Assembly (NCBI GenBank): GCA_004299545.1
Contig: SCRB01000761.1
Location: forward strand, 1-7,071
Length of the DNA: 7,071 bases
Direction of reading: 5' to 3'
From: Rhizobiaceae bacterium
Lineage (GTDB): Bacteria; Pseudomonadota; Alphaproteobacteria; Rhizobiales; Rhizobiaceae
A program made the position numbers and the translations under genes. The notes under the pieces were generated by a model. It saw only the letters and a program-made list of their open reading frames with translations, ran no database searches and was not told the DNA's origin. Positions 1-6,911 of the stretch are shown here, in pieces. Within the stretch, counting starts at the first letter, position 1. Each line of letters begins with the position of its first letter.

Positions 1-821
1 TAGAAAACTTCGAGGAAGACGGGGCTGCGGTCAAGCCCGGCCTGCTGCAGCACGGTCTTCGCCGCTTCCGGATCGACAGCCCCCGCCTCGGTAAAATCCC
101 AATGGCGATCATACTGGAAGTCGGTCTGCTGGATATGGACCATGCCGACATGCGGCGCCAATTCCCGAAGCCATTCTTCCATCGATGCCCGGTAGCGGCC
201 GTAGAGCGGCTCGAAAGTGGCATGGCCCCAATCCGGGCAGAGCCGCCAGGGAACCGGCGTTCCGGCGACATCCGCCATCATCGTTCGCGCCTGCGCGATC
301 GTCCATGGCCATTCGCGCCTGAGCGGCGTCGGCTCGACATAGAGTTCCAGCAGTCCCGCCTTGTGCGCCTCGCTTGCGAGCCTCGTCATGCGGGCGACGA
401 GATCCTGATAATCGGAGGTCGGCAGGCTTTCAGACTCGTGGCCATCGGCACGCGAGGCGATCGCGCCGAGCGGACCGCCGACACGTTCGATCCCTGCTTC
501 GGCCGCGAAACGATAAGCCCTCAAGAGCCAGTTTTCCGCGTAGTCGCGCACGCGCAGATCGGGATGAAGCAACTGGTTGAAGGTATAATGGGCAAGACCG
601 ATGAAGGCGCTGTGGATTTCGATGCCGTATTCCTCCGGCACGCGCCGCAATCGGCAGGCAATGCCGCTAAGGATGTCGTCGGGCCACATAGGATCGACGA
701 GATCGAAGGAGAACTGGACGAGATCAAGCCCCAGCCGATCCCGTACCAGCGGTCCCCAAAGTTCCGGCGTGATCCACCGCTTGATGCAGAAGGAGAGATT
801 GATGCCCAAAGCCGTGTTCAC
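1..821 (-). CDS. Sugar-phosphate isomerase/epimerase, EryC-like TIM barrel (3' end beyond window)
   Basis: This reading frame stays open for 273 codons and leaves the window before any stop. It starts at a GTG (819-821), with AGGAG at 832-836 and a 10-nt spacer; no ATG lies nearby in frame. The protein fits the xylose-isomerase-like TIM-barrel family (AP endonuclease family 2 fold). It opens with GINLSF, has QFSFDLVDP near residues 36-44 and GGPLGA near 115-120. Likely metal-site segments are VEPTP (E163), CPDWGHA (D197), VHIQQTD (H229) and FLEVF (E271). The general pattern recalls EryC, the D-erythrulose-1-phosphate 3-epimerase of Brucella and rhizobial erythritol catabolism, but the other ery genes are not visible, so the substrate is open. 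It lies 67 bases downstream of the SIS-domain gene on the same strand and is probably co-transcribed, acting on a phosphorylated ketose in the cytoplasm. The family is fairly sure; the substrate is not. Confidence 0.82.
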   Translation of the reverse strand, partial: MNTALGINLSFCIKRWITPELWGPLVRDRLGLDLVQFSFDLVDPMWPDDILSGIACRLRRVPEEYGIEIHSAFIGLAHYTFNQLLHPDLRVRDYAENWLLRAYRFAAEAGIERVGGPLGAIASRADGHESESLPTSDYQDLVARMTRLASEAHKAGLLELYVEPTPLRREWPWTIAQARTMMADVAGTPVPWRLCPDWGHATFEPLYGRYRASMEEWLRELAPHVGMVHIQQTDFQYDRHWDFTEAGAVDPEAAKTVLQQAGLDRSPVFLEVF

Positions 822-888
822 CGGTCGTCTTCTCCTGTGTTTCTCATGGGCGAACGGCAACGGGAAGGCTGCCGTGCCGGGGTCGCGC

Positions 889-1440
889 TCATTCGAGATT
901 GGTGTGATTTGCACGCATCGCTTCCGCCGATATGCCGAGCTTGTCACGGAGCGAAAGGATCATGCCTTCGAAAAGGACATACTGCGCGCCCTCATAAAGG
1001 GACCCCATCGGCAGGACGGAGATTTTGTTTCCCCGGTCGTTCGCCATGGTCTGTGCCGGCAGGACGAGCACCACATCGGCGGCGCGCGCGTCGTCCCCAT
1101 CCGGCTGCGCCGTAACGACCAGCGTGCGTGCGCCTGCCTTCTTGGCTACGCCGATCAGTGCCTGTGTGGTGGAAAAGGCGCCAGGCCCGCTCGAAACGAT
1201 GAGAAGATCGCCGGGCCCGACGGGCGGGGCAGTCATGTCGCCGACCACCGCCGCCTTCAGCCCGAGATGGAAAAGCCTCATCGCGAAGCCCTTGATCTGC
1301 AAGCCCTCGCGCCCGACGCCGTAAAGGACAATGCGATCGGCCCGAGCGATTTCATCGACCGCCCGTGCAACCGCGGCGTCGTCGATCCTGTCGAATACGC
1401 CGGCCAGATCGTCCATCGCCTTCGCATAGAAATGCGTCAT
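889..1440 (-). CDS. SIS-domain sugar isomerase, 6-phospho-3-hexuloisomerase (HxlB)-like
   Basis: The 183-residue protein matches the usual length of HxlB, which interconverts D-arabino-3-hexulose 6-phosphate and fructose 6-phosphate. I chose the ATG at 1438-1440 because GGAGG sits 6 nt upstream (1447-1451); an in-frame ATG at 1503 would add 21 residues without a comparable site. Visible segments are a helix then LYGVGREG (39-46), [11 protein letters not shown] (50-60), VVGDMTAPP (65-73), [11 protein letters not shown] (77-87), ADVVLVLPA (121-129), [10 protein letters not shown] (141-150) and the ending MRANHTNLE, all in HxlB order. Two sites differ from typical HxlB: GRSG is GREG, and the phosphate-binding S-G-S-G-E-T stretch is S-G-P-G-A-F. 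The SIS fold is secure, but the substrate may not be the classical one. It is the first gene after the minus-strand promoter and precedes the EryC-like gene, which suggests a shared ketose-phosphate pathway in the cytoplasm. Confidence 0.9.
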   Translation of the reverse strand: MTHFYAKAMDDLAGVFDRIDDAAVARAVDEIARADRIVLYGVGREGLQIKGFAMRLFHLGLKAAVVGDMTAPPVGPGDLLIVSSGPGAFSTTQALIGVAKKAGARTLVVTAQPDGDDARAADVVLVLPAQTMANDRGNKISVLPMGSLYEGAQYVLFEGMILSLRDKLGISAEAMRANHTNLE

Positions 1441-1601
1441 CGAATTCCTCCCTCGATACCGCCGCTCTCGCGTGAGGCCAGTCGCCGGCATCGGCTTTTT
1501 CACTTGCCCGGCGGCGTGAATGGCGCGACGCTCCTCCTACCGAACACCGCCGGAAGGGCCGGACGCCTTCCCCGCGTACTGTCCCGCAGCAAAGATTTTT
1601 A

Positions 1602-1629
1602 TTGAGGATCAATCATACAGATGTAATAT
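1602..1629 (+). promoter_or_regulatory. Sigma-70-like promoter for the dehydrogenase-epimerase operon
   Basis: TTGAGG (1602-1607) and TAATAT (1624-1629) are separated by 16 bases, close to the housekeeping sigma consensus. The implied start is near 1636, giving a leader of about 137 nt before the dehydrogenase ATG. The -35 hexamer lies inside the inverted repeat at 1601-1613, so a bound repressor there would block it. The call rests on motif matching only. Confidence 0.45.
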
Positions 1630-1640
1630 GAACAATTCAA
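1612..1640 (-). promoter_or_regulatory. Sigma-70-like promoter for the SIS-epimerase operon
   Basis: Read on the minus strand, TTGAAT (1640-1635) and TATGAT (1617-1612) are exactly 17 bases apart, and TATGAT is one base from the -10 consensus. The implied start is near 1605, about 165 nt before the SIS ATG. It overlaps the plus-strand promoter almost completely, so the two operons probably compete or are controlled by the same factor. The call rests on motif matching only. Confidence 0.5.
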
Positions 1641-1772
1641 TTGCATTCGGACCGCTTCCGACACCTGAAACCGCGCAGCGCACCTCCTGTCAGCCGGCGC
1701 GACGCCGATGTGGCGGTCGAGATTGCCGGATCACAACCGAAGGCCTTTCGGCCATCCTGAAGGAACCAAGCC

Positions 1773-2822
1773 ATGACAATGGTGCCCGCACTTGTCCTCG
1801 AACGCCAACATGAACTGTCGCTGCGCGACATAGACCTGCCCCAGGAACCGGGGCCGGAAGAGGTCAAGATCGCTATCCACACGGTCGGCGTCTGCGGCTC
1901 GGACGTGCATTATTATACCCATGGCAAGATCGGGCCTTTCGTCGTCAGGGAACCGATGGTGCTGGGCCACGAGGCCGCAGGCACGATCGTTGCGGTCGGC
2001 GCCGGTGTGACGCGTCTCAAGGTCGGAGACCGGGTCTGCATGGAGCCCGGCATTCCCAATCCGACATCGAAGGCGAGCCGGCTCGGCATGTACAATGTCG
2101 ATCCCTCGGTGAGGTTCTGGGCAACACCGCCGGTGCATGGCGTGCTGACCCCCACTGTCGTGCATCCAGCCGACTTCACCTTCAAGCTGCCGGACAATGT
2201 CAGTTTTGCCGAAGGTGCGATGATCGAACCTTTCGCGGTCGGCATGCAGGCGGCGACGAAGGCCAGGATCACGCCGGGCGATACGGCCGTCGTCATCGGC
2301 GCCGGCCCGATCGGGACGATGGTGGCGATCGCCGCGCTTGCCGGTGGCTGTGCCCGCGCCGTCGTCGCCGACCTCGCCCAGCCGAAGCTCGACATCGCCG
2401 CAGGCTACCAGGGTGTCATACCCGTCAACATCAAGACGACAAATCTGGTGCATGAGGTCAAAAGGCTGACGGAGGACTGGGGCGCGGACGTGGTGTTCGA
2501 ATGCTCCGGTTCACCCAAGGCCTGGGAAACGATTATGGACCTGCCGCGGCCGGGCGGCACGATCGTCGCCGTGGGGCTGCCGGTCGACCCGATCGCCTTC
2601 GACGTCTCGACCGCCTCGACGAAGGAAATCAAGGTGGAGACGGTTTTCCGCTACGCGCATCAATATGAGCGCGCGATCGCGCTGATCGCATCCGGCAGGG
2701 TCGACCTGAAACCGCTGATTTCCGACACGTTTGCCTTCGAGGAGTCCATCAAGGCGTTCGAAAGGGCGGCGGAAGGCCGCCCGGCTGACGTGAAGCTCCA
2801 GATCGTCCTTGATAAAGCCTGA
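1773..2822 (+). CDS. Xylitol dehydrogenase-like NAD-dependent polyol dehydrogenase (zinc MDR family)
   Basis: The 349-residue protein is a medium-chain dehydrogenase that would oxidise a sugar alcohol or sugar hydroxyl to the ketone with NAD in the cytoplasm. The catalytic zinc site is visible: VCGSDVHYY (C41), LGHE (H66, E67) and MIEP (E152). The Rossmann nucleotide loop is GAGPIG (176-181), and the acidic D200 in VVADLAQ at the end of the second strand favours NAD over NADP. The structural-zinc lobe near residues 91-120 has no cysteines: where sorbitol dehydrogenases carry four, this protein reads [19 protein letters not shown] recall the same lobe in the Morganella/rhizobial xylitol dehydrogenase (XdhA) group, which makes that the best family guess; the substrate is unproven. 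AGGAA (1761-1765) lies 7 nt before the ATG. It is first in a two-gene plus-strand operon with the ketose 3-epimerase 48 bases downstream. Confidence 0.88.
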   Translation: MTMVPALVLERQHELSLRDIDLPQEPGPEEVKIAIHTVGVCGSDVHYYTHGKIGPFVVREPMVLGHEAAGTIVAVGAGVTRLKVGDRVCMEPGIPNPTSKASRLGMYNVDPSVRFWATPPVHGVLTPTVVHPADFTFKLPDNVSFAEGAMIEPFAVGMQAATKARITPGDTAVVIGAGPIGTMVAIAALAGGCARAVVADLAQPKLDIAAGYQGVIPVNIKTTNLVHEVKRLTEDWGADVVFECSGSPKAWETIMDLPRPGGTIVAVGLPVDPIAFDVSTASTKEIKVETVFRYAHQYERAIALIASGRVDLKPLISDTFAFEESIKAFERAAEGRPADVKLQIVLDKA

Positions 2823-2870
2823 ACGGTATTACAGCAGGGGGAAGGCGGGAAACCCCGAGGAAGGAAGAAT

Positions 2871-3725
2871 ATGTCAGTAAAAGGTTTCGGCGTTCATACT
2901 GCGATGTGGGCGATGGAATGGAACCGCGCTGCGGCCGAATTCGCCATTCCGGAAGCCGTCAGGTACGGAATAGACTTCCTGGAAATCACCATGCTCGACC
3001 CGCAAGGCGTCGATGCCGCCCATACGCGAGGCCTTCTAGAGAAGCACAAGGTCGAATGCGTCTGCTCTCTCGGGCTGCCGCTCGACCGGCTGCCGACGAA
3101 CAATCCGGACGGTGCGCTCGAGTTCCTGAAGATGGCGCTCGACAAGTCGCATGCGATCGGCGCCAAGGCAATGAGCGGTGTGATCTACGGTGCAATCGGC
3201 CAGCGTACCGGCTTTCCGCCCACCGAGGCGGAGAAGGAGGCGACGGTGCGCGTCGTCTCGCAGGCCGCCGCCTATGCCCGCTCGCTCGGCATGGATTACG
3301 GGCTGGAGGCGGTCAACCGCTACGAGAACCATATCCTCAATACCGCGGCGCAGGCGGTCGAGATCGTCGAGCGCGTCGGCCAGCCCAACGTCTTCATCCA
3401 TCTCGACACCTACCACATGAACATCGAGGAAAAGGGCATCGCCAACGGCATTCTCAAGGCGCGCGATCACCTGCGCTACATCCATCTTTCCGCCAGCGAC
3501 CGCGGGACGCCGGGAAAGGACACGATCGCCTGGGACGAGGTCTTCGCCGCGCTGGCTGCGATCGGGTTTACCGGCGGCATGGCGATGGAAAGCTTCATCA
3601 CGGTACCGCCTCAGATCGCCTCGGCGCTATCGGTGTGGCGCCCGGTGGCGGAATCGCGCGAGGACGTCCTCGGCTACGGATTGCCGTTCCTCAAGAACAA
3701 GGCGAAGCAATACGGGCTGATTTGA
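2871..3725 (+). CDS. Ketose 3-epimerase, D-tagatose/D-psicose 3-epimerase family
   Basis: The 284-residue TIM-barrel protein is the usual length for D-tagatose/D-psicose 3-epimerases, which invert C3 of free ketoses using Mn2+ or Co2+. The metal-binding glutamates, aspartate and histidine are all present in family context: LEAVNRYENHILNTA (E146, with E152), HLDTYHMNIEE (D179, H182), IHLSASDRGTPGK (H205, R211) and AMESFI (E240). The segments NRYENHILNTA and LDTYHMNIEE are almost those of the Agrobacterium psicose 3-epimerase as I remember it. Residue 1 is fixed by a strong GAGGAAGGA site just before the ATG. The gene follows the dehydrogenase by 48 bases, so the pair probably converts a polyol to a ketose and then to its C3 epimer. 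It ends 19 bases from the end of polA, in convergent orientation. The enzyme family is clear; preference among tagatose, psicose, ribulose or erythrulose cannot be read from the sequence. Confidence 0.88.
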   Translation: MSVKGFGVHTAMWAMEWNRAAAEFAIPEAVRYGIDFLEITMLDPQGVDAAHTRGLLEKHKVECVCSLGLPLDRLPTNNPDGALEFLKMALDKSHAIGAKAMSGVIYGAIGQRTGFPPTEAEKEATVRVVSQAAAYARSLGMDYGLEAVNRYENHILNTAAQAVEIVERVGQPNVFIHLDTYHMNIEEKGIANGILKARDHLRYIHLSASDRGTPGKDTIAWDEVFAALAAIGFTGGMAMESFITVPPQIASALSVWRPVAESREDVLGYGLPFLKNKAKQYGLI

Positions 3726-3744
3726 GGCCGCCGGTCCTGGCCTC
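3724..3744. terminator. Short inverted repeat between convergent ketose epimerase and polA genes
   Basis: GAGGCC (3724-3729) and GGCCTC (3739-3744) form a perfect 6-bp stem with a 9-nt loop, filling almost the whole 19-bp gap between the two stop codons and overlapping the TGA of the epimerase. It may help stop transcription from both sides. There is no T-run on either strand, so it is a weak candidate for a factor-independent terminator. Confidence 0.35.
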
Positions 3745-6700
3745 TCAGTGCGCCTCGTCCCAATTATGGGCGGCGCGGGCATCGACATGCAGGGGCACCG
3801 CCATCGACACCGCCGGCATGGCGGCGTTTTCCATGACATGGCGGATGACCGGAATGGCCTTCTCGACCTCCTCGTCGGGCGCCTCGAAGATCAGTTCGTC
3901 ATGCACCTGAAGCAACATCAATGTGTTCTTCAGCCTGGCCTTGTCGAACGCGTCTTCCATCCTGATCATGGCGCGGCGGATGATGTCGGCGGCCGATCCC
4001 TGGATCGGCGCGTTGATCGCGGCGCGCTCGTTGAAGGCGCGGACGGACGGGTTGGGCGAGCGGATCTCCGGATAATGCGCGCGGCGGCCGAAGATGGTCG
4101 CGACATAGCCGTTCTCGCGGGCTTCGGCCTTGGTGCTGTCCATATAGTCACGGATGCCGGGAAAGCGCTGGAAATAGCGCTTGATGTAATCGCCCGCCTC
4201 CTCGCGTGGGATGGAAAGCTGGTTGGCGAGGCCGAAGGCGGAAATACCGTAGATGATGCCGAAATTGATCGCCTTGGCGCGGCGACGCACTTCCGGCGGC
4301 ATGCCTTCCACCGGCACGCCGAACATTTCCGACGCCGTCATGGCATGGATGTCGATGCCATCGGCGAAAGCCTGCTTCAGTTGCGGGATGTCGGCGACAT
4401 GGGCGAGCACGCGCAACTCGATCTGGCTGTAATCCGCCGAGATCAGCCTGTGGCCGGAATCTGCGATGAAGGCGGTACGGATCTTGCGGCCCTCCGCCGT
4501 GCGAACCGGGATATTCTGCAGATTCGGCTCGGAGGAAGAAAGCCGCCCCGTCGTCGTCGAGGCCATCGCATAGGAGGTATGGACGCGCTTCGTCTCGGGA
4601 TGGATATAGCCCGGCAGCGCATCGGTATAGGTCGATTTCAGCTTGGTGAGTTGTCGCCAGTCGACGACCTTGCGCGGCAGTTCGTGGCCTTCCGCCGCAA
4701 GGTCCTCCAACACGCGCGCCGAGGTCGTCCACTGGCCGGTCTTGGTCTTTGTCGCGCCGGGCAGGCCCATGCGGCCAAAAAGAATGTCGCCCAGTTGTTT
4801 CGGCGAGCCAATGGTGAAGCGCTCGCCGGCAAGCTGGTAGATCTCGGCTTCGAGCGCCGCGGCACCCTGCGCCAGATCACCGGAAAGACGGCTCAATATC
4901 TGGCGATCGACGGAGATGCCGCGCTCCTCCATCCTGCCCAGCACCGGCACGAGAGGCCGTTCGAGCCGCTCATAGACCGAGACGAGGCCCTTGGCGGCGA
5001 GGCGGGGTTTCAGGACGCGCCAGAGCCTCAGCGTCACATCGGCGTCCTCGGCGGCATATGAGGTGGCTCGGTCGATAGCGACGAAATCGAAAGTGACGGC
5101 TGCTTTGCCGCTGCCTGCCACATCCTTGTAGTGGATCGTCTTGTGGCCGAGCCAACGTTCGGCCAGCGCATCCATGCCGTGGCCACCATTGGAGCCGTTG
5201 GCGCCGGCATCGCAGACATAGGAGATCAGCATCGTGTCGTCGAAGGGTGCGATCGTGATGCCGTGGCGCAGCATCAAAAGCCAGTCGAATTTCATGTTGT
5301 GGGCGATCTTCAGCACCGCCTTGTCTTCCATCAGCGGCTTGATCGCGGCGAGCGCGTCGCGGATGGGGATCTGGCTCTCTATCAGTCCGCCGCCGAGCAG
5401 GTCGCCCGCGCCGGCCTTGTGGGAGAGTGGCACATAGGCGGCGCGGCCGGGGCGGATGGCGAGCGAAAAGCCGCAAAGCTCCGCCTGCATCGGGTCGAGC
5501 GAATTCGTCTCGGTGTCGAAGGCGACCAGCCCTTCCTCGGTGGCCTCCGCCACCCAGGCTTGCAGCGTCGGGAGGTCGCGGATGCAATGATAGGCATTGG
5601 TGTCGATTTTTTCCGCGACGGCCGCCTCGGCGCGTGCCTGGGCGAGCGCGAGGGGGGTATTTCCCTCCCCCTCGAGGGGAGGGTGGCCAGACACAGTCCG
5701 GCCGGGTGGGGTCGCCGCAGCAACGCACGACGTCCCATCGACCCCCTCCGTCTGCTTCGCAGACACCTCCCCCCCAAGGGGGGAGGAAATCCCCACATCC
5801 GGTCCGTGCGCTGCACCATCGCGCACGACCTCTATATGCGACGGCTCGATCTCGGCCAGGTCGGCACCCGTCGCTTCCGCGACACGCCTGGTCAGCGAGG
5901 AAAACTCCATCGCCTTCAGGAAGGCGATCAGTTTCGGTCCGTTCGGCGGCTGCAACTGGAACGCATCCAGTCCCATATCGACCGGCACATCGTTCTTGAG
6001 CGTCACCAACTGGCGCGACAGCAACGCGTGTTCGGCGTTCTGGATCAGAGTCTCGCGGCGCTTGTTCTGCTTGATCTCGGAGGCGCGGGCGAGAAGCGTA
6101 TCGAGATCGCCATATTCTTCCAACAACTGCGCCGCCGTCTTCGGCCCGATCCCCGGCACGCCCGGAACGTTGTCGATGGAATCGCCGGTGAGTGCTTGTA
6201 GGTCGATCATCTTCTCCGGCGGCACGCCCCATTTCTCGATCACTTCGGGGATGCGGATCTCGCGATCCTTCATCGGGTCGTACATGGAGGTCGTCCGGCC
6301 GACGAGTTGCATCAGGTCCTTGTCGGAGGAGATGATGGTGGTGTCGGCGGCCGCCTCGCGGGCGAGCCTCGCATAGGTTGCGATCAGGTCGTCCGCCTCA
6401 TAGCCTTCCATTTCGATGCAGGGCAGGTCGAAGGCCCGCGTCGCCTGGCGGATCAGGCCGAATTGCGGGATCAGGTCCTCCGGCGGCGCCGACCGGTTCG
6501 CCTTGTATTCGGGGTACATCGCATGGCGGAACGTCTCCGCCGAATAGTCGAAGATGACGGCGAAATGGGTAGGCGTCACGCCGACCGATGTATCGCGCGC
6601 GTCGCGCAGGAGCTTCCACAGCATGTTGCAGAAGCCGGCCACGGCACCGACCGGCAGGCCGTCGGACTTACGCGTCAGCGGCGGCAACGCGTGATAGGCG

Positions 6701-6753
6701 CGGAAAATATAACCCGACCCGTCGACGAGAAAGAGATGATCACCCTGTTTCAT
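3745..6753 (-). CDS. polA: DNA polymerase I with 5' nuclease and proofreading domains
   Basis: The 1002-residue enzyme fills gaps and removes RNA primers in lagging-strand synthesis and excision repair. The 5'-nuclease domain covers about residues 1-290 (LVDGSGYIFRAYHAL, YEADDLIAT, GDSIDNVPGVPGIGPKTA). The proofreading domain has all three exonuclease motifs: FDTET (D413, E415), HNMKFD (N486, D490) and YAAED (Y566, D570), so it should be active, unlike the degenerate domain of Taq. The polymerase motifs are SADYSQIELR (D774), RRRAKAINFGIIYG (K827, F831) and QVHDE (H951, D952). It is longer than the 928 residues of E. coli Pol I. Residues 322-365 of the linker before the proofreading domain are encoded by a palindromic repeat inserted in frame. 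The ATG at 6751-6753 gives the canonical N-terminus; its ribosome site is weak and lies in a small hairpin. It is transcribed away from the adjacent small RNA. Confidence 0.98.
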   Translation of the reverse strand: MKQGDHLFLVDGSGYIFRAYHALPPLTRKSDGLPVGAVAGFCNMLWKLLRDARDTSVGVTPTHFAVIFDYSAETFRHAMYPEYKANRSAPPEDLIPQFGLIRQATRAFDLPCIEMEGYEADDLIATYARLAREAAADTTIISSDKDLMQLVGRTTSMYDPMKDREIRIPEVIEKWGVPPEKMIDLQALTGDSIDNVPGVPGIGPKTAAQLLEEYGDLDTLLARASEIKQNKRRETLIQNAEHALLSRQLVTLKNDVPVDMGLDAFQLQPPNGPKLIAFLKAMEFSSLTRRVAEATGADLAEIEPSHIEVVRDGAAHGPDVGISSPLGGEVSAKQTEGVDGTSCVAAATPPGRTVSGHPPLEGEGNTPLALAQARAEAAVAEKIDTNAYHCIRDLPTLQAWVAEATEEGLVAFDTETNSLDPMQAELCGFSLAIRPGRAAYVPLSHKAGAGDLLGGGLIESQIPIRDALAAIKPLMEDKAVLKIAHNMKFDWLLMLRHGITIAPFDDTMLISYVCDAGANGSNGGHGMDALAERWLGHKTIHYKDVAGSGKAAVTFDFVAIDRATSYAAEDADVTLRLWRVLKPRLAAKGLVSVYERLERPLVPVLGRMEERGISVDRQILSRLSGDLAQGAAALEAEIYQLAGERFTIGSPKQLGDILFGRMGLPGATKTKTGQWTTSARVLEDLAAEGHELPRKVVDWRQLTKLKSTYTDALPGYIHPETKRVHTSYAMASTTTGRLSSSEPNLQNIPVRTAEGRKIRTAFIADSGHRLISADYSQIELRVLAHVADIPQLKQAFADGIDIHAMTASEMFGVPVEGMPPEVRRRAKAINFGIIYGISAFGLANQLSIPREEAGDYIKRYFQRFPGIRDYMDSTKAEARENGYVATIFGRRAHYPEIRSPNPSVRAFNERAAINAPIQGSAADIIRRAMIRMEDAFDKARLKNTLMLLQVHDELIFEAPDEEVEKAIPVIRHVMENAAMPAVSMAVPLHVDARAAHNWDEAH
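5659..5790. repeat. 132-bp rhizobial-type palindromic repeat inserted in frame within polA
   Basis: The segment has near-matching terminal inverted repeats: ATTTCC at 5659-5664 and GGAAAT at 5785-5790, each leading into a C/G-rich hairpin. The left hairpin is CCCTCCCC-CTCGA-GGGGAGGG (5663-5683) with 8 perfect pairs. The right one is CCTCCCCCC-CAA-GGGGGGAGG (5766-5786) with 9. A third hairpin, GTCTGC-TTC-GCAGAC, lies at 5750-5764. The length of 132 is exactly 44 codons and leaves the polA frame open. It encodes residues 322-365, starting ISSPLGGEVSAKQTEG and ending GHPPLEGEGN, a glycine/proline-rich stretch unlike polymerase sequence. Short G/C-rich elements of this look are common between genes in Rhizobiales; the family name (RIME-like or other) cannot be fixed without a search. 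Exact ends are inferred from the terminal repeats, and no target duplication is evident. Confidence 0.75.
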
Positions 6754-6765
6754 AGGCTACGCCTA
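6753..6765 (-). promoter_or_regulatory. Small hairpin at the polA start codon
   Basis: TAGGC and GCCTA (arms at 6753-6757 and 6761-6765, 3-nt loop) pair perfectly just before the polA start. In the mRNA the upstream arm UAGGC is also the nearest purine-rich stretch that could serve as ribosome site, and the other arm touches the A of the AUG. A 5-bp stem is short and may be chance; if it forms it would lower polA translation. Confidence 0.3.
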
Positions 6766-6851
6766 CCGTGCAGCCGAAGCACTGTCCATGGCAAAGCGCC
6801 GCTCACCTTTTCATAGCCGAAACCATCCTGCCATTCGCAATCACGCCTTCG

Positions 6852-6865
6852 TTACAAACTTGTAA
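6852..6865. promoter_or_regulatory. Candidate operator palindrome between polA and the small RNA
   Basis: TTACAA (6852-6857) and TTGTAA (6860-6865) form a perfect 6-bp inverted repeat around AC, in an AT-rich patch. It lies about 12 bases upstream of the -35 element proposed for the small RNA, a place suited to an activator, and about 100 bases upstream of the polA start. I cannot name a regulator with this site. Confidence 0.35.
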
Positions 6866-6876
6866 TTTTCGTGCCC

Positions 6877-6906
6877 TTGAATCGCCATCATCACAGGGCC
6901 AGATAT
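6877..6906 (+). promoter_or_regulatory. Candidate promoter of the small RNA
   Basis: CTTGAA (6876-6881, -35 core TTGAAT at 6877-6882) resembles the rhizobial CTTGAC -35 box. AGATAT (6901-6906) follows after 18 bases as a modest -10. The implied start near 6912-6913 falls exactly at the first hairpin of the RNA and gives a transcript of about 150 nt to the terminator. The -10 match is poor, so the exact start is uncertain. Confidence 0.45.
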
Positions 6907-6911
6907 TCGTC

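Larger units (their letters stand above)
1441..1772. promoter_or_regulatory. Divergent control region between the SIS operon and the dehydrogenase operon
   Basis: This 332-bp stretch holds no credible gene. Its AT-rich core (about 1591-1650) stands out from the GC-rich surroundings and contains two face-to-face promoter candidates. Three short perfect inverted repeats lie in it: ATTGA-GGA-TCAAT (1601-1613), TCATA-N9-TATGA (1613-1631) and CAATT-C-AATTG (1633-1643). Their centres are near 1607, 1622 and 1638. They overlap the promoter hexamers and are candidate operators for a carbohydrate-responsive repressor encoded elsewhere. The predicted leaders are long, roughly 165 nt on the SIS side and 135 nt on the dehydrogenase side. 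The SIS leader carries one small inverted repeat, GGAAGG/CCTTCC (1552-1557 and 1566-1571). I saw no riboswitch that I could name. Confidence 0.6.

Noticed and set aside
1485..1500. GCCG-GCAT-CGGC followed by TTTTT on the plus strand, terminator-like
   Set aside because: The stem is only 4 bp and no plus-strand transcript is expected to end there.
1441..1503. Upstream ATG at 1503 that would extend the SIS protein by 21 residues
   Set aside because: The ATG at 1440 has GGAGG at ideal spacing, and the extra residues (Arg-rich) do not resemble HxlB N-termini.
102..1605. Two plus-strand open frames of about 335 codons overlapping the left-hand genes
   Set aside because: Their translations resemble no protein and are rich in Arg and Pro. 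The minus strand carries the EryC-like and SIS proteins with proper ribosome sites.
2906..3910. Plus-strand open frame of 334 codons overlapping the ketose epimerase in another frame
   Set aside because: Out-of-frame shadow of the epimerase, which has intact active-site residues.
3748..5061. Long open frame (437 codons) on the plus strand opposite polA
   Set aside because: It is the antisense shadow of a high-GC gene. The minus-strand frame contains every DNA polymerase I motif, while this one is Arg/Asp/Gly-rich and without recognisable domains.
5663..5786. C/G hairpins in polA as transcription terminators or a CRISPR-like array
   Set aside because: They lie inside an intact gene without T-runs. 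The repeats are inverted arms of one element rather than regularly spaced direct repeats.
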